The notes beneath the pieces were generated by a model, which saw nothing but the letters and a program-made list of their open reading frames with translations, had not been told where the DNA came from and ran no database searches. A stretch of 61,012 bases of DNA from BRHc4a sp049323915. GTDB lineage: Bacteria; Bacillota; Desulfotomaculia; Desulfotomaculales; Desulfocucumaceae. Below, piece after piece: positions 1 to 7,159 of the stretch. Numbering within the stretch: the stretch's first letter is position 1; the number at the start of each line of letters is the position of its first letter. A program made the translations under genes and the position numbers. The DNA lies in assembly GCA_049323915.1 (NCBI GenBank), contig JBMOPC010000093.1, positions 1-61,012 of the forward strand, written 5' to 3'.

Positions 1-497
1 TATCCTACTGTCAGCGGCCCCGCAGGCTTGATGTAGCCGTATCCCGTATGCGGCTTTTCCGGGCGTATACCGTAAGTCACCAGATACTCACCGGCCAGAC
101 GCTCACTTTTTTTCACTGTTTCGATAAACCTGTCTTCTTCCTCTATTAAGTGGTCCGACGGAAACACAGCCACAACCCCGCCGCCTTTTTTCTGTATCTC
201 CTTCACCCCGTAATAAATAGCAGGAAGCGTGTTTTTGCCCATAGGCTCCACCAAAATACGGCCCTCGTCAAATTTATAGTCAAGTTCTTCGATCTGCCCC
301 ATAACCAGGAATTTGTAGTTGCTGTTGGTTACAATATATATTTCGGAGAGCCCGGAAAGTTTGACGCACCTTTCGAAACACAGTTGAAAAATGGATCTTT
401 CCATTTTCTTAAGCTTTAAAAACTGTTTTGGATAATAGTTTCTGCTCAGTGGCCACAGCCTGGTCCCGCTGCCGCCGGCCAAAATAACAGATTTCAT
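1..497 (-). CDS. manC: Mannose-1-phosphate guanylyltransferase, partial (N-terminal 165 aa)
   Basis: Not a whole gene: it begins at 497 on the minus strand and runs off the left edge. My own translation gives a nucleotidyltransferase N-terminus with the GGSGTRLWPLSR signature at residues 8-19, PKQF at 23-26, EPMGKNT at 84-90, FPSDH at 112-116 and TGYGYI at 151-156. These are hallmarks of GDP-mannose pyrophosphorylase, which makes GDP-mannose from mannose-1-P and GTP for cell-surface glycans in the cytoplasm. The ATG is preceded by GGAGG seven bases upstream, so the start is firm. The C-terminal half, and any isomerase fusion, is outside the window. Confidence 0.9.
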   Translation of the reverse strand, partial: MKSVILAGGSGTRLWPLSRNYYPKQFLKLKKMERSIFQLCFERCVKLSGLSEIYIVTNSNYKFLVMGQIEELDYKFDEGRILVEPMGKNTLPAIYYGVKEIQKKGGGVVAVFPSDHLIEEEDRFIETVKKSERLAGEYLVTYGIRPEKPHTGYGYIKPAGPLTVG

Positions 498-573
498 TTT
501 TCAGCCTCCAGGAAAGAATAAACAGGTCCCGGCCTGCCGGGAGCTGTTAATATTATATGCCGGGATTGAAGAA

Positions 574-1110
574 TCAGCTTATCCCATTCCCCCAGCTGTT
601 TAAAAAGGTGAGCTCCTGCAGAGATTTCCTGGGGCGGGGCTTTGGCTGGTAAGAGGGGTAGCCCAGTGGGGTGATGGCCACCACCTTTAAATTCTCCGGA
701 ATGCCGTAGTTCTTTTTTATCAGCTCATCGTTAAGGCCCCCGGCCACCCAGCAGGTCCCCAGACCCTTTTCTATGGCCGCCAGCATAAGGTTCTCCATGG
801 CGCAGGCGGCGTCCACCATGTAATACTCCTTGCCGTCGTAGCTGCCCGACTGTGCCGGGTCGGCGCAGAGCACTATACTCACCGGGGCCTGCAAGAGGGC
901 GTTCCTGGCCGGATTTGCCTCATACAGGCAGTCAGCCAGCAGTTTTCTTCTCTCGTCGGTAAGCACCAGGAAGAAAAACCCCTGCTTGTTGTGCCATGAA
1001 GGGGCCAGCCTGGCTGCCTCCAGCACGTGGAGCACCAGATCCCAAGAAACGGGATCCTCCTTGTAGCGCCTGAAACTGGACCTGGCCCTGATTGCCTCCA
1101 TTACTTCCAT
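574..1110 (-). CDS. Nitroreductase family protein
   Basis: A 178-aa FMN-dependent nitroreductase-fold protein. The N-terminal RARSSFRRY stretch (about 8-16) matches the phosphate-binding Arg/Ser region, APSWHNKQ (about 36-43) is the usual second FMN contact, and GLGTCWVAGG in the C-terminal half is the family's conserved turn. Such enzymes use NAD(P)H to reduce nitro groups, quinones or flavins; the true substrate cannot be read from sequence. Length is normal for the short subfamily. Its start overlaps the end of the upstream amidohydrolase gene by 10 bases, so the two are probably co-transcribed and translationally coupled. Confidence 0.85.
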   Translation of the reverse strand: MEVMEAIRARSSFRRYKEDPVSWDLVLHVLEAARLAPSWHNKQGFFFLVLTDERRKLLADCLYEANPARNALLQAPVSIVLCADPAQSGSYDGKEYYMVDAACAMENLMLAAIEKGLGTCWVAGGLNDELIKKNYGIPENLKVVAITPLGYPSYQPKPRPRKSLQELTFLNSWGNGIS

Positions 1111-1952
1111 TTAAACATATCCCCTTTCAATAAGTGTGCAACCATCCTCTCCGCGTTGCCCCAAAAAACCGCCTCTGTAACATTTCCGGGAAGGGAGAGG
1201 TTTATTATCTTTTCCACGGTAAGGCGGGGGTCCTCCATTATGATCGGGAAGTCCGACCCGTACAATATTCTTTCCGGAAACTCCATTATCAAGTCCCTGA
1301 CAGCCCCCAGGTCCACCTGGAATACGCTGTTGCCCATGGCCCAGGCTGTATCCAGGTAGAGGTTGGGGTATTTTCTCATCAGCCCTGCGACCCTGTCCAG
1401 CTCGAAATGACCCAGGTGGGCCAGCTGGACCAACATGCCCGGGTGGGAGTCCAGCACTCTCTCAAAAATCTCCAGCCCCAGCCAAGGCTTTGGCAACGGC
1501 GCCGTGCCGGCGTGGGCCACCAGTATTTTGCCCCGGCTTTCCAGCGCACGGTATACGGGTGCAAAACCAGGATCGTCCGCCCTCATTCCACAGACCATGT
1601 AGTGTATTTTAAATCCAAGCAAACCATGTCTGTCCAGGGCATCCTCCATAACCCCGCCAAGGCTGCGGTCTCCGGGGTGCACGCAGCCGAAGGGCAGGTA
1701 AATGGGGTTATTCTGGCAGAACCGGGCCGCCCAGCTGTTCATTTCCGCCGAGACGTCCGGCTTGTGGGCATAGACCAGGAGAAAAGCCCTTTCCACTCCC
1801 ATATTTGCCAGGTGCCCGGTCAACTCCCCGCAGTCCCGCCCCCTGTATGGCATGGGTACGCCATTCTCCTCAAACCATCCCCATATCGCGCGGAAAAGCC
1901 TTTCCGGAAACAGGTGAACGTGAGCGTCCCACAGCCTGTATTTTTTCTCCAT
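1101..1952 (-). CDS. Amidohydrolase (amidohydrolase-2 / TIM-barrel metal-dependent hydrolase)
   Basis: A 283-aa protein of the amidohydrolase-2 family, which includes decarboxylases such as ACMSD and gamma-resorcylate decarboxylase as well as hydrolases. The metal-binding HVH sits at residues 11-13 (DAHVHLFPERLF). Further histidines are in GFKIHYMV and ILVAHAG, and the C-terminal metal Asp is in ILYGSDFPII. The substrate is unknown; the family is common in aromatic-degrading anaerobes, so a decarboxylase role is possible. It overlaps the downstream nitroreductase gene and is separated from the CoA-transferase gene upstream by a terminator, so it begins its own transcription unit. The Shine-Dalgarno is weak (GGTGATG, about 10 bases away). 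Confidence 0.8.
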   Translation of the reverse strand: MEKKYRLWDAHVHLFPERLFRAIWGWFEENGVPMPYRGRDCGELTGHLANMGVERAFLLVYAHKPDVSAEMNSWAARFCQNNPIYLPFGCVHPGDRSLGGVMEDALDRHGLLGFKIHYMVCGMRADDPGFAPVYRALESRGKILVAHAGTAPLPKPWLGLEIFERVLDSHPGMLVQLAHLGHFELDRVAGLMRKYPNLYLDTAWAMGNSVFQVDLGAVRDLIMEFPERILYGSDFPIIMEDPRLTVEKIINLSLPGNVTEAVFWGNAERMVAHLLKGDMFKWK

Positions 1953-2023
1953 ATTTCTTGCATCACCCGCCTGCTTTATATAACCACTATTTGCCGCCGG
2001 ACGCCATATTTCCTTTTAATAAT

Positions 2024-2052
2024 AAAAAAAAGGGAAGCCTGCCGGCTCCCCC
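2024..2052 (-). terminator. Intrinsic terminator after the CoA-transferase gene
   Basis: Reading the minus strand, a GC-rich stem (GGGAGCC / GGCTTCCC with a short loop) is followed directly by eight T residues. It lies about 25 bases beyond the CoA-transferase stop codon and matches a Rho-independent terminator. Confidence 0.8.
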
Positions 2053-2077
2053 TAACGCTAACTCCTGATAGCTCCAA

Positions 2078-3439
2078 TTATCCCGCGCACTGCACCATGG
2101 TGGGAATTTTATTGGTGCACCTCCAGATTCTCATTTTTTCGGCATCCTTAATCAGTTCCTCCCTGAACATGGGATGGGAGATGTTTATAAGGGCCTCGGC
2201 CCTTTCCCATGTGCTCTTGCCCTTTAAGCAGGAGATGCCGAACTCTGTCGCCACGTACATCACCGTTGACCGGGTGGTGGTAACTATGGTCCCGGGGCTC
2301 AGGGTGGGGGTTATCCGGCTGTGCAGCACACCGTTTTTGTCGGTGTACGTGGAGCTCAGTGCGATAAATGACTTGCCTCCCCTTGACATGAAAGCCCCCT
2401 CCACAAAGTCCACCTGACCGCCGGTGCCGCTTATATGCCTGTCCCCCGAGGACTCGGCCGCCACCTGTCCGAACAGGTCCACCTGGAGGGCGTTGTTTAT
2501 TGACACAACCTTGTCGTTTTTGCCAATCCGGTGCGGATAGTTTGTGTAATCCACCGGGTAAGAGGCCACTCCCGGGTTATGGTCAAGGAAATCGTAGAGC
2601 TTTTTGCTGCCCAGGGCGAAGGTAAAAGTCATCTTGCCCCTGTCAATATTTTTTCTGTTGCCGGTTATCCTTCCCGCCTCCCACATGTCCACGAAGGCGT
2701 CGCACATCATCTCGCTGTGCACCCCGAGGTCCTTCAGGTCCGATTTTGCTATGAGCTTGCCCAGGGCGTTGGGCAGGGACCCGATCCCCAGCTGTATACA
2801 GCTCCCGTCCTCAATTTCATTGAGTATAAGGCTGGCAATTTTTTCGTCCTCGTACCTGACTGGTATATCCGGTATTGAAGTAAGCGGCCAGTCGGCCTCC
2901 ACGATATAATCAACCTCTGAGATGTGGATACACTCCTGGTTTCCCCCCGGAACCCAGGGAATGTTGGGGTTCACCTCAACTATCACGTGCCTTGCCAGGT
3001 CACAGGTTTTTTTGGTGTACACATTGTTAAGCCCGAAATTGAAGTACCCGTGCCTGTCCATGGGAGTGACCGCAACCATGGCCACGTCCACGGTATTGTC
3101 ATACTGGTAGTAATTGGGCACCTCCCTGAAAAGGAGCGGGACGTAATAACACAGTCCGAAGTCCCCCACCTTGCGGTCCAGAATGCTGAAGTGGCCGCTG
3201 TTAAAAACGAATGTCTCTTTTGTGGGGTCTGCCATGGCCACAGCCGGAGGGCCGGCCACCCGGCATGCAGACCTTATCTTCACGTCCTTCAGCTCATCTT
3301 TTCTGGCAGCCAGGGCCCTGTCCAGCTCAACCACCTGGCCCTGGAACGTTCCGAAATCAACCCAGTCTCCGGATTTTATAATTTTTACCGCATCCTCCGC
3401 TTTCACCAGCTTGCTCCTGTACTCCTCAGCGTACCTCAT
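2078..3439 (-). CDS. Acetyl-CoA hydrolase/transferase family CoA-transferase
   Basis: A 453-aa cytoplasmic CoA-transferase of the Cat1/Cat2/AbfT type, which moves CoA between acyl-CoA and a carboxylate such as acetate, butyrate or 4-hydroxybutyrate. Seen: GIGSLPNAL near 219, HSEMMCD at 241-247 with Glu243 as the likely covalent-intermediate residue by analogy with 4-hydroxybutyrate CoA-transferase, and the glycine-rich ISGTGGQVDFV (about 336-346) that helps bind CoA. Length is typical. The ATG follows a good GGGGAGGGG site. A sigma-54 promoter lies about 60 bases upstream and a sigma-54 activator gene is next door, so expression is probably switched on by a PAS-sensed signal. The acyl specificity cannot be decided from sequence. 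Confidence 0.9.
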   Translation of the reverse strand: MRYAEEYRSKLVKAEDAVKIIKSGDWVDFGTFQGQVVELDRALAARKDELKDVKIRSACRVAGPPAVAMADPTKETFVFNSGHFSILDRKVGDFGLCYYVPLLFREVPNYYQYDNTVDVAMVAVTPMDRHGYFNFGLNNVYTKKTCDLARHVIVEVNPNIPWVPGGNQECIHISEVDYIVEADWPLTSIPDIPVRYEDEKIASLILNEIEDGSCIQLGIGSLPNALGKLIAKSDLKDLGVHSEMMCDAFVDMWEAGRITGNRKNIDRGKMTFTFALGSKKLYDFLDHNPGVASYPVDYTNYPHRIGKNDKVVSINNALQVDLFGQVAAESSGDRHISGTGGQVDFVEGAFMSRGGKSFIALSSTYTDKNGVLHSRITPTLSPGTIVTTTRSTVMYVATEFGISCLKGKSTWERAEALINISHPMFREELIKDAEKMRIWRCTNKIPTMVQCAG

Positions 3440-3498
3440 TTCTACCCCTCCCCGTTAAATATACATACAAGTCAGAAATATATATATTTACACAATAA

Positions 3499-3514
3499 CG
3501 CAAGAACAGTGCCA
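3499..3514 (-). promoter_or_regulatory. Sigma-54 (-24/-12) promoter for the CoA-transferase gene
   Basis: The minus strand reads TGGCAC, five bases (TGTTC), then TTGCG. The invariant GG and GC are exactly ten bases apart, a perfect match to the RpoN consensus. It sits about 60 bases before the CoA-transferase ATG, giving a leader of roughly 50 bases. The adjacent gene encodes a sigma-54-dependent activator, which supports function. Confidence 0.88.
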
Positions 3515-3651
3515 AAAGTTAAGATTGTGCAAATAAAGAAAAGGCCCTGTAAATAGAGGCCTTTAACAAAATTATTCAACAATTTTCCCCCTTAACCGTG
3601 CATGGCTGTCGCATAAAGGCATCATAAGCAGCGGTATTGCCACTGGCTGCC

Positions 3652-3673
3652 CATGTCCCGCCGGCGGGACATG
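3652..3673. promoter_or_regulatory. 22-bp perfect palindrome, candidate enhancer (UAS) for the sigma-54 activator
   Basis: The half-site CATGTCCCGCC is followed immediately by its exact reverse complement. The centre is about 148 bp upstream of the -24 element of the CoA-transferase promoter, the usual distance for a Fis-type activator's upstream binding site. It is not followed by a T-run on either strand, so it is unlikely to be the terminator of the regulator gene that ends at 3715. Confidence 0.6.
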
Positions 3674-3714
3674 TCGCATCAAAGCTACATCCCGGGGGCC
3701 ATGCCGGTATGAAA

Positions 3715-5067
3715 TCAGTTTAATTTATATTTTTCCAGCTTTCGGTACAGTACAGACCTGTGAATATTTAAAAGCCTGGCCGCCTCGCTCCTGTTATTCC
3801 CTGCTTTTTTCAGCGCCGCGGCCAGTATCTCCCTCTCGGCTTCCTCCAGGGCCACCGAAAGGTGTTTAACCCCGGACCTTGCTTTTTGCCTGGAAAGCCT
3901 CTTGATCAGTATCGGAAAGTCATCGGGAGTGAGGTGCTGGGAATCACTAAGGTTTATGGCCTGCTCCAGAAGGTTTTTAAGCTCCCTCACATTGCCCGGC
4001 CAGTCATACTTCTCAAACATCCGGAGGGTCTCGGGCGTGACTCCCCTGGTGCTGGTGCCGAGAGCCCCGTTTAGCTTTTCAATCAGGTAATCGGTAAGAA
4101 GTGGTATGTCCTCTTTCCTGCTGCGCAGGGGGGGCGTCCACATCAAGACCACATTTAGACGATAATACAGGTCCTCCCGGAACAGATTCGCACCAATCAT
4201 CTCCTCCAGATTCCTGTTGGTGGAGGCGATGACCCTGACGTCTATCTGTATTGGCTTGCTGCCCCCGATGCGCTCTATCTCCCTTTCCTGCAGCACCCGG
4301 AGAAGCTTGGCCTGCATCGACTGGTTCATATCCCCGATCTCGTCCAGCAGTATGGTACCTCCCTGGGCCAGCTCAAATTTTCCGGTTTTTCCGCCTTTCT
4401 TGGCCCCGGTGAAGGAACCCTCCTCGTATCCGAACAGCTCTGATTCCAGCAGGTCTTCCGGTATCGACGTGCAGTTTATCCTTACAAAGGGCCGGTTCCG
4501 CCTGGGGGACACGCTGTGAATGGCGTGGGCCAGCAGTTCCTTGCCGGTCCCGCTCTCGCCCGTGATAAGCACTGTGGAGTTTGTCTTGGCCACCCGGGCC
4601 ACCTTTTCTTTCAGCTTCACTATCAATTCCGACCTGCCGATTATCTCGTCAAGGCCATACCTGGCCCTGCGCTCCTTTTCCAGCTCGTCCCGGTAAAAGG
4701 CCAGCTCGTCCTCCAGCCACTTCACCTTGCGTATAAAATCCCTGGCCAGGGAAAGCTCGTCCTTGAACAAACTCTTGCCGAGGCAGCCCACCACGCGGCC
4801 GTCCCTGAATATGGGCCAGCGGTTTACCAGCACCCTCTGGCCGTTGATTTCCCATACATCTCCAAACTGCGGCCTGCCGCTTTTCATTACGTCAACCAGC
4901 CTGGACTGGGGTATAATATCATTTATATACCGCCCCAGTATGGCCTCCCTGCCTATATTCAGGAAATCGGCATAGCCCCGGCTGATGAAGCGGACGATAC
5001 CGTCCGAGTCCACATAGATAACTCCCTCGTATTCGTTGTCGGCTATGGTTAACAGAATTTCCTCCAT
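3715..5067 (-). CDS. Sigma-54-dependent transcriptional activator (PAS-AAA+-Fis)
   Basis: A 450-aa bacterial enhancer-binding protein. Residues about 8-110 form a PAS sensor domain. The AAA+ domain spans about 140-375, with Walker A GESGTGKE at 170-177, the sigma-54 contact loop GSFTGA at 217-222 (Ser instead of the usual Ala) and Walker B ILLDE at 239-243. A Fis-type HTH occupies about 405-450. It opens RpoN promoters by ATP hydrolysis. The open frame extends to 5217, but that extension lies in a palindromic repeat element. I place the start at the ATG at 5067, where PAS homology begins; GGGGGA lies 13 bases upstream. The nearest target is the CoA-transferase gene just downstream, with its RpoN promoter and palindrome between. 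Confidence 0.9.
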   Translation of the reverse strand: MEEILLTIADNEYEGVIYVDSDGIVRFISRGYADFLNIGREAILGRYINDIIPQSRLVDVMKSGRPQFGDVWEINGQRVLVNRWPIFRDGRVVGCLGKSLFKDELSLARDFIRKVKWLEDELAFYRDELEKERRARYGLDEIIGRSELIVKLKEKVARVAKTNSTVLITGESGTGKELLAHAIHSVSPRRNRPFVRINCTSIPEDLLESELFGYEEGSFTGAKKGGKTGKFELAQGGTILLDEIGDMNQSMQAKLLRVLQEREIERIGGSKPIQIDVRVIASTNRNLEEMIGANLFREDLYYRLNVVLMWTPPLRSRKEDIPLLTDYLIEKLNGALGTSTRGVTPETLRMFEKYDWPGNVRELKNLLEQAINLSDSQHLTPDDFPILIKRLSRQKARSGVKHLSVALEEAEREILAAALKKAGNNRSEAARLLNIHRSVLYRKLEKYKLN

Positions 5068-5133
5068 CTCACGGCCAAAATCCCCCAACACAAACACCAC
5101 CGCATAAATGTACTTATACTGAAGAGCTTTATG

Positions 5134-5205
5134 GTCGGAATACAGAATCCAGGAGCCAGAATTCAAATCTTCTGTGCTTCTGACTTCTGACTCCTGTATT
5201 CCGAC
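5134..5205. repeat. Palindromic intergenic repeat element (about 72 bp)
   Basis: GTCGGAATACAG at 5134-5145 is the exact inverse of CTGTATTCCGAC at 5194-5205. Inside it, CAGGAGCCAGAA pairs with TTCTGACTCCTG with one mismatch. Fragments with the same CAGAATCCAGAA / CAGAATACAGA wording occur near 6357, 11517, 14970 and 43655. This looks like a small non-coding mobile or REP-like palindrome family placed between genes. Confidence 0.6.
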
Positions 5206-5282
5206 GGGAAAAATCATCAGAATTAGATAAGCAGATATTCCAGGCGGTGAAGCGGTTGTCCTGCCTGTGCAATATCCGCTGT

Positions 5283-5313
5283 CAAAAAAAGAAAAACCCT
5301 GTCAGCCAGGGCT
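5283..5313 (-). terminator. Intrinsic terminator after the Cys-rich miniprotein gene
   Basis: On the minus strand CCCTG-GCTGA-CAGGG is followed by TTTTTCTTTTTTT, about 20 bases past the stop codon at 5333. A short but clear stem plus T-run. Confidence 0.75.
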
Positions 5314-5332
5314 CATATACAGGCGGGAAACA

Positions 5333-5530
5333 TTATAACTCCATAACACGCAAATTCCTTAAGGATCTTTTACCGTCAGTCTTGTCGGTAAACTTCTCGC
5401 ATGTAAAGTCACAGTCATAACAGAACCTTTCCCTGCAATTATTCTTCTCCACCGAAAGACAGTAAGTGTCCTTCAGCGAGTCGAGGCTTATGCACTTTGC
5501 ACACTTGTAACAAAAACAGGGCAGCGCCAA
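5333..5530 (-). CDS. Cysteine-rich small protein (65 aa)
   Basis: A 65-aa protein with eight cysteines, several in CxxC or CxxxC spacing (CFCYKCAKC near the N-terminus; CRERFCYDCDFTC in the middle), then a basic tail. The pattern suggests a zinc ribbon or small metal-binding fold; I do not recognise a named family. The start is TTG with an ideal AGGAGG seven bases upstream. It follows an HTH gene by 11 bases on the same strand and is followed by a terminator, so the two probably form a two-gene operon. No function is claimed. Confidence 0.65.
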   Translation of the reverse strand: MALPCFCYKCAKCISLDSLKDTYCLSVEKNNCRERFCYDCDFTCEKFTDKTDGKRSLRNLRVMEL

Positions 5531-5541
5531 AATGAACCCTC

Positions 5542-5757
5542 CTACTTTTTTTTAAATATTTCCTCATATTTGATATCTTTGAAGGTCCCCAGTATTCCGT
5601 CGATAAATTTTCTACCCGGCTTTCTCTTACCGCTCAGCACCTTGGAAAGGTAAGAGTGGCTGATGCCCATGGCCCTGGCCGCCGTTCGCTGGCTGGAGTA
5701 CTTTCCGGCTATAAGCGCCGACAGCTTTTCAATATCCACTTTCAGTACCCTTGTCAT
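5542..5757 (-). CDS. Small helix-turn-helix protein (about 71 aa)
   Basis: A short HTH protein: the stretch from about residue 18 (SQRTAARAMGISHSYLSKVL) is a classic XRE-like helix-turn-helix, and the C-terminus is lysine-rich. I chose the ATG at 5757, just before the homologous part. The frame stays open to 5928, but the extra part reads like intergenic sequence and overlaps the divergent gene's control region. No good ribosome site precedes 5757, so the exact start is uncertain. It is divergent from the XRE gene at 5940; the two may share and mutually control the 180-bp gap. Confidence 0.6.
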   Translation of the reverse strand: MTRVLKVDIEKLSALIAGKYSSQRTAARAMGISHSYLSKVLSGKRKPGRKFIDGILGTFKDIKYEEIFKKK

Positions 5758-5939
5758 CTGAAAGGTTGGTAAAACCGGCCACGCGACACATATCAACCAC
5801 CTCGGGTAAACCATTATACAATATAGTAACACCGACGTTTCTTTTTGTCTACAGGGAAATGAAAAATTTTCCACAATGACTTTATTAATGTTGCCAATTG
5901 TCACCACCGGGGTTATAATCTCCATCAAGGAGGTTCGAC

Positions 5940-6329
5940 ATGGATTTTTCTTCTTACCTTAACAGCGCTATAAAAAAAAGGGGCTACTCCTATAGGAAGC
6001 TGGGCAGCCTGTCCGGGGTAAACCACACATATATTTCAAAGATATGCAACGGGACCTCGGGGGTCCCGTCCCCCGAAATATTAAAAAGGCTCTCATCCCC
6101 TCTGTGCATCCCCTACCAGGATCTCTTGAGGGCGGCCGGCTATCTGCTGAATGAGAATGAAGCAACCTATTCCGCAGGCCCGGCTGAGGACCTGCTGCTG
6201 CGGGTCGCCGCTCTGTCCCCCGGGGGAAAGGAAAGACTGACGGAGTTTGTGGAATTCGTGGAGTACTGGGAAAAGGCTCAAAAGAGGAAAAAAAGGAAAA
6301 GAAAGCAGGAAACAGCCACAGCCGAATAA
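5940..6329 (+). CDS. XRE-family helix-turn-helix transcriptional regulator
   Basis: A 129-aa protein with an N-terminal XRE-type HTH at about residues 6-62, a short linker, and a strongly basic C-terminal tail (KRKKRKRK region). The ATG has AAGGAGG seven bases upstream, a firm start. The HTH resembles the DNA-binding domain of SinR or phage-repressor-like regulators. It probably autoregulates and controls the divergent HTH/Cys-rich pair. There are no phage genes nearby, so it looks like a stand-alone regulator. Confidence 0.8.
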   Translation: MDFSSYLNSAIKKRGYSYRKLGSLSGVNHTYISKICNGTSGVPSPEILKRLSSPLCIPYQDLLRAAGYLLNENEATYSAGPAEDLLLRVAALSPGGKERLTEFVEFVEYWEKAQKRKKRKRKQETATAE

Positions 6330-6414
6330 ATAAAATAGCCGCCCTGTCGGGCGACTGGAACTCAGAATACAGAACTCAGGACTCAGAATGGTGACAGCCC
6401 GCAACTAGAGCCGC

Positions 6415-6455
6415 CTTCAATCGGGGACATTCCTCTATTCGGGGACATTCCGATA
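6415..6455. repeat. Tandem GGGGACATTCC repeats
   Basis: TCGGGGACATTCC occurs twice 17 bases apart in the gap between the XRE gene and the toxin gene. A related GGTCTGTCCCC (inverse GGGGACAGACC) occurs at about 60890 just before the REP-associated transposase start. This may be a REP-type sequence family. Confidence 0.4.
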
Positions 6456-6473
6456 CCCGGTACCGGAAATTTG

Positions 6474-6791
6474 TTACAGTATATTTTCATACTTCTGCGC
6501 GCCATAGAGCACACGCATAATAACAACCTGCTTTTCTACCTGGTCAATCAGGTGAAAGACAATATAGCTTTTGACAATCAGTTTGCGGTAGCCACGGCTA
6601 TTTAGAATATCATCCGTAACAGGGCTGCCAGAGTAGGGAAAATCCCTGAGCCGCATGATAGAGGTTTCAATATCATCCATCAGGTCATTGGCGGCTTTTG
6701 GGGTGGACAGGTGTTCTGAAATGCACCGGAATATCCCATCTAAATCAGCGTTGGCGATTTGGGAAAACTTAATCTTATAGCTGTTTTGCAT
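6474..6791 (-). CDS. Type II toxin, RelE/ParE family
   Basis: A 105-aa protein of the RelE/ParE superfamily. The N-terminus YKIKFSQIANADLDGIF, the central LRDFPYSGSPV and the C-terminal YRKLIVKSYIVFHLID plus VVIMRVLYGAQKYENIL follow the family pattern (conserved Arg/Tyr on the last strands). Such toxins cut ribosome-bound mRNA or poison gyrase; which applies here cannot be told. The gene overlaps the antitoxin gene upstream by 17 bases, the usual coupling that keeps antitoxin in excess. Length is normal, with no sign of decay. Confidence 0.88.
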   Translation of the reverse strand: MQNSYKIKFSQIANADLDGIFRCISEHLSTPKAANDLMDDIETSIMRLRDFPYSGSPVTDDILNSRGYRKLIVKSYIVFHLIDQVEKQVVIMRVLYGAQKYENIL

Positions 6792-7044
6792 ACTTTTCCC
6801 TCAAACGCTTGAACACCTGCTCTCCCTCCAACGGGGGGACTCCGTCTGCAATCTGCTTTTCGGCTTCGCCCAGCTTTTTATATACATCTACAAGTGCCAG
6901 ATGCTTTTCATAGGTTTCCATGCTCATAATCACTAAATCGCCATATCCATTTTTAGTGATGAATACAGGCTCCGACTGTTTGTGGCAGAGTTCTGAAATT
7001 TTACTTGTATTCCTTAATTCAGCGATGGGCCTTATCTGTGGCAT
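6775..7044 (-). CDS. Type II antitoxin, Phd/YefM family
   Basis: An 89-aa antitoxin. The N-terminal half (IRPIAELRNTSKISELCHK, then EPVFITKNGYGDLVIMS) is the Phd/YefM DNA-binding fold; the C-terminal half is the flexible toxin-wrapping tail. The ATG has AAGGAG eight bases upstream. It overlaps the RelE/ParE toxin gene downstream. A consensus promoter with an embedded palindrome lies immediately upstream, fitting autorepression by the toxin-antitoxin complex. Confidence 0.88.
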   Translation of the reverse strand: MPQIRPIAELRNTSKISELCHKQSEPVFITKNGYGDLVIMSMETYEKHLALVDVYKKLGEAEKQIADGVPPLEGEQVFKRLREKYAKQL

Positions 7045-7077
7045 ACGCCCAACTCCTTTGCCATAATTTGCAACATA

Positions 7078-7106
7078 ATTATAGCATAATAATGCTGTGA
7101 TTTCAA
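7078..7106 (-). promoter_or_regulatory. Sigma-A promoter of the toxin-antitoxin operon
   Basis: On the minus strand the -35 TTGAAA (7106-7101), a 17-base spacer and the -10 TATAAT (7083-7078) match the housekeeping consensus. The inverted repeat AGCAT-TATT-ATGCT (7083-7096) occupies the spacer and touches the -10, so a bound antitoxin would block RNA polymerase. Confidence 0.8.
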
Positions 7107-7159
7107 GCAGGCGTCAAGGCAGCCCGATGACCTTTAACTTTTGCCACCACTTCAACAAT

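Noticed and set aside
1134..2417. 427-codon plus-strand open frame
   Set aside because: It crosses the amidohydrolase gene, the terminator and the CoA-transferase gene on the other strand, has no ribosome site and no recognisable domain.
3652..3673. Palindrome as terminator of the sigma-54 activator gene
   Set aside because: No T-run follows on either strand, and its distance from the RpoN promoter fits an enhancer better.
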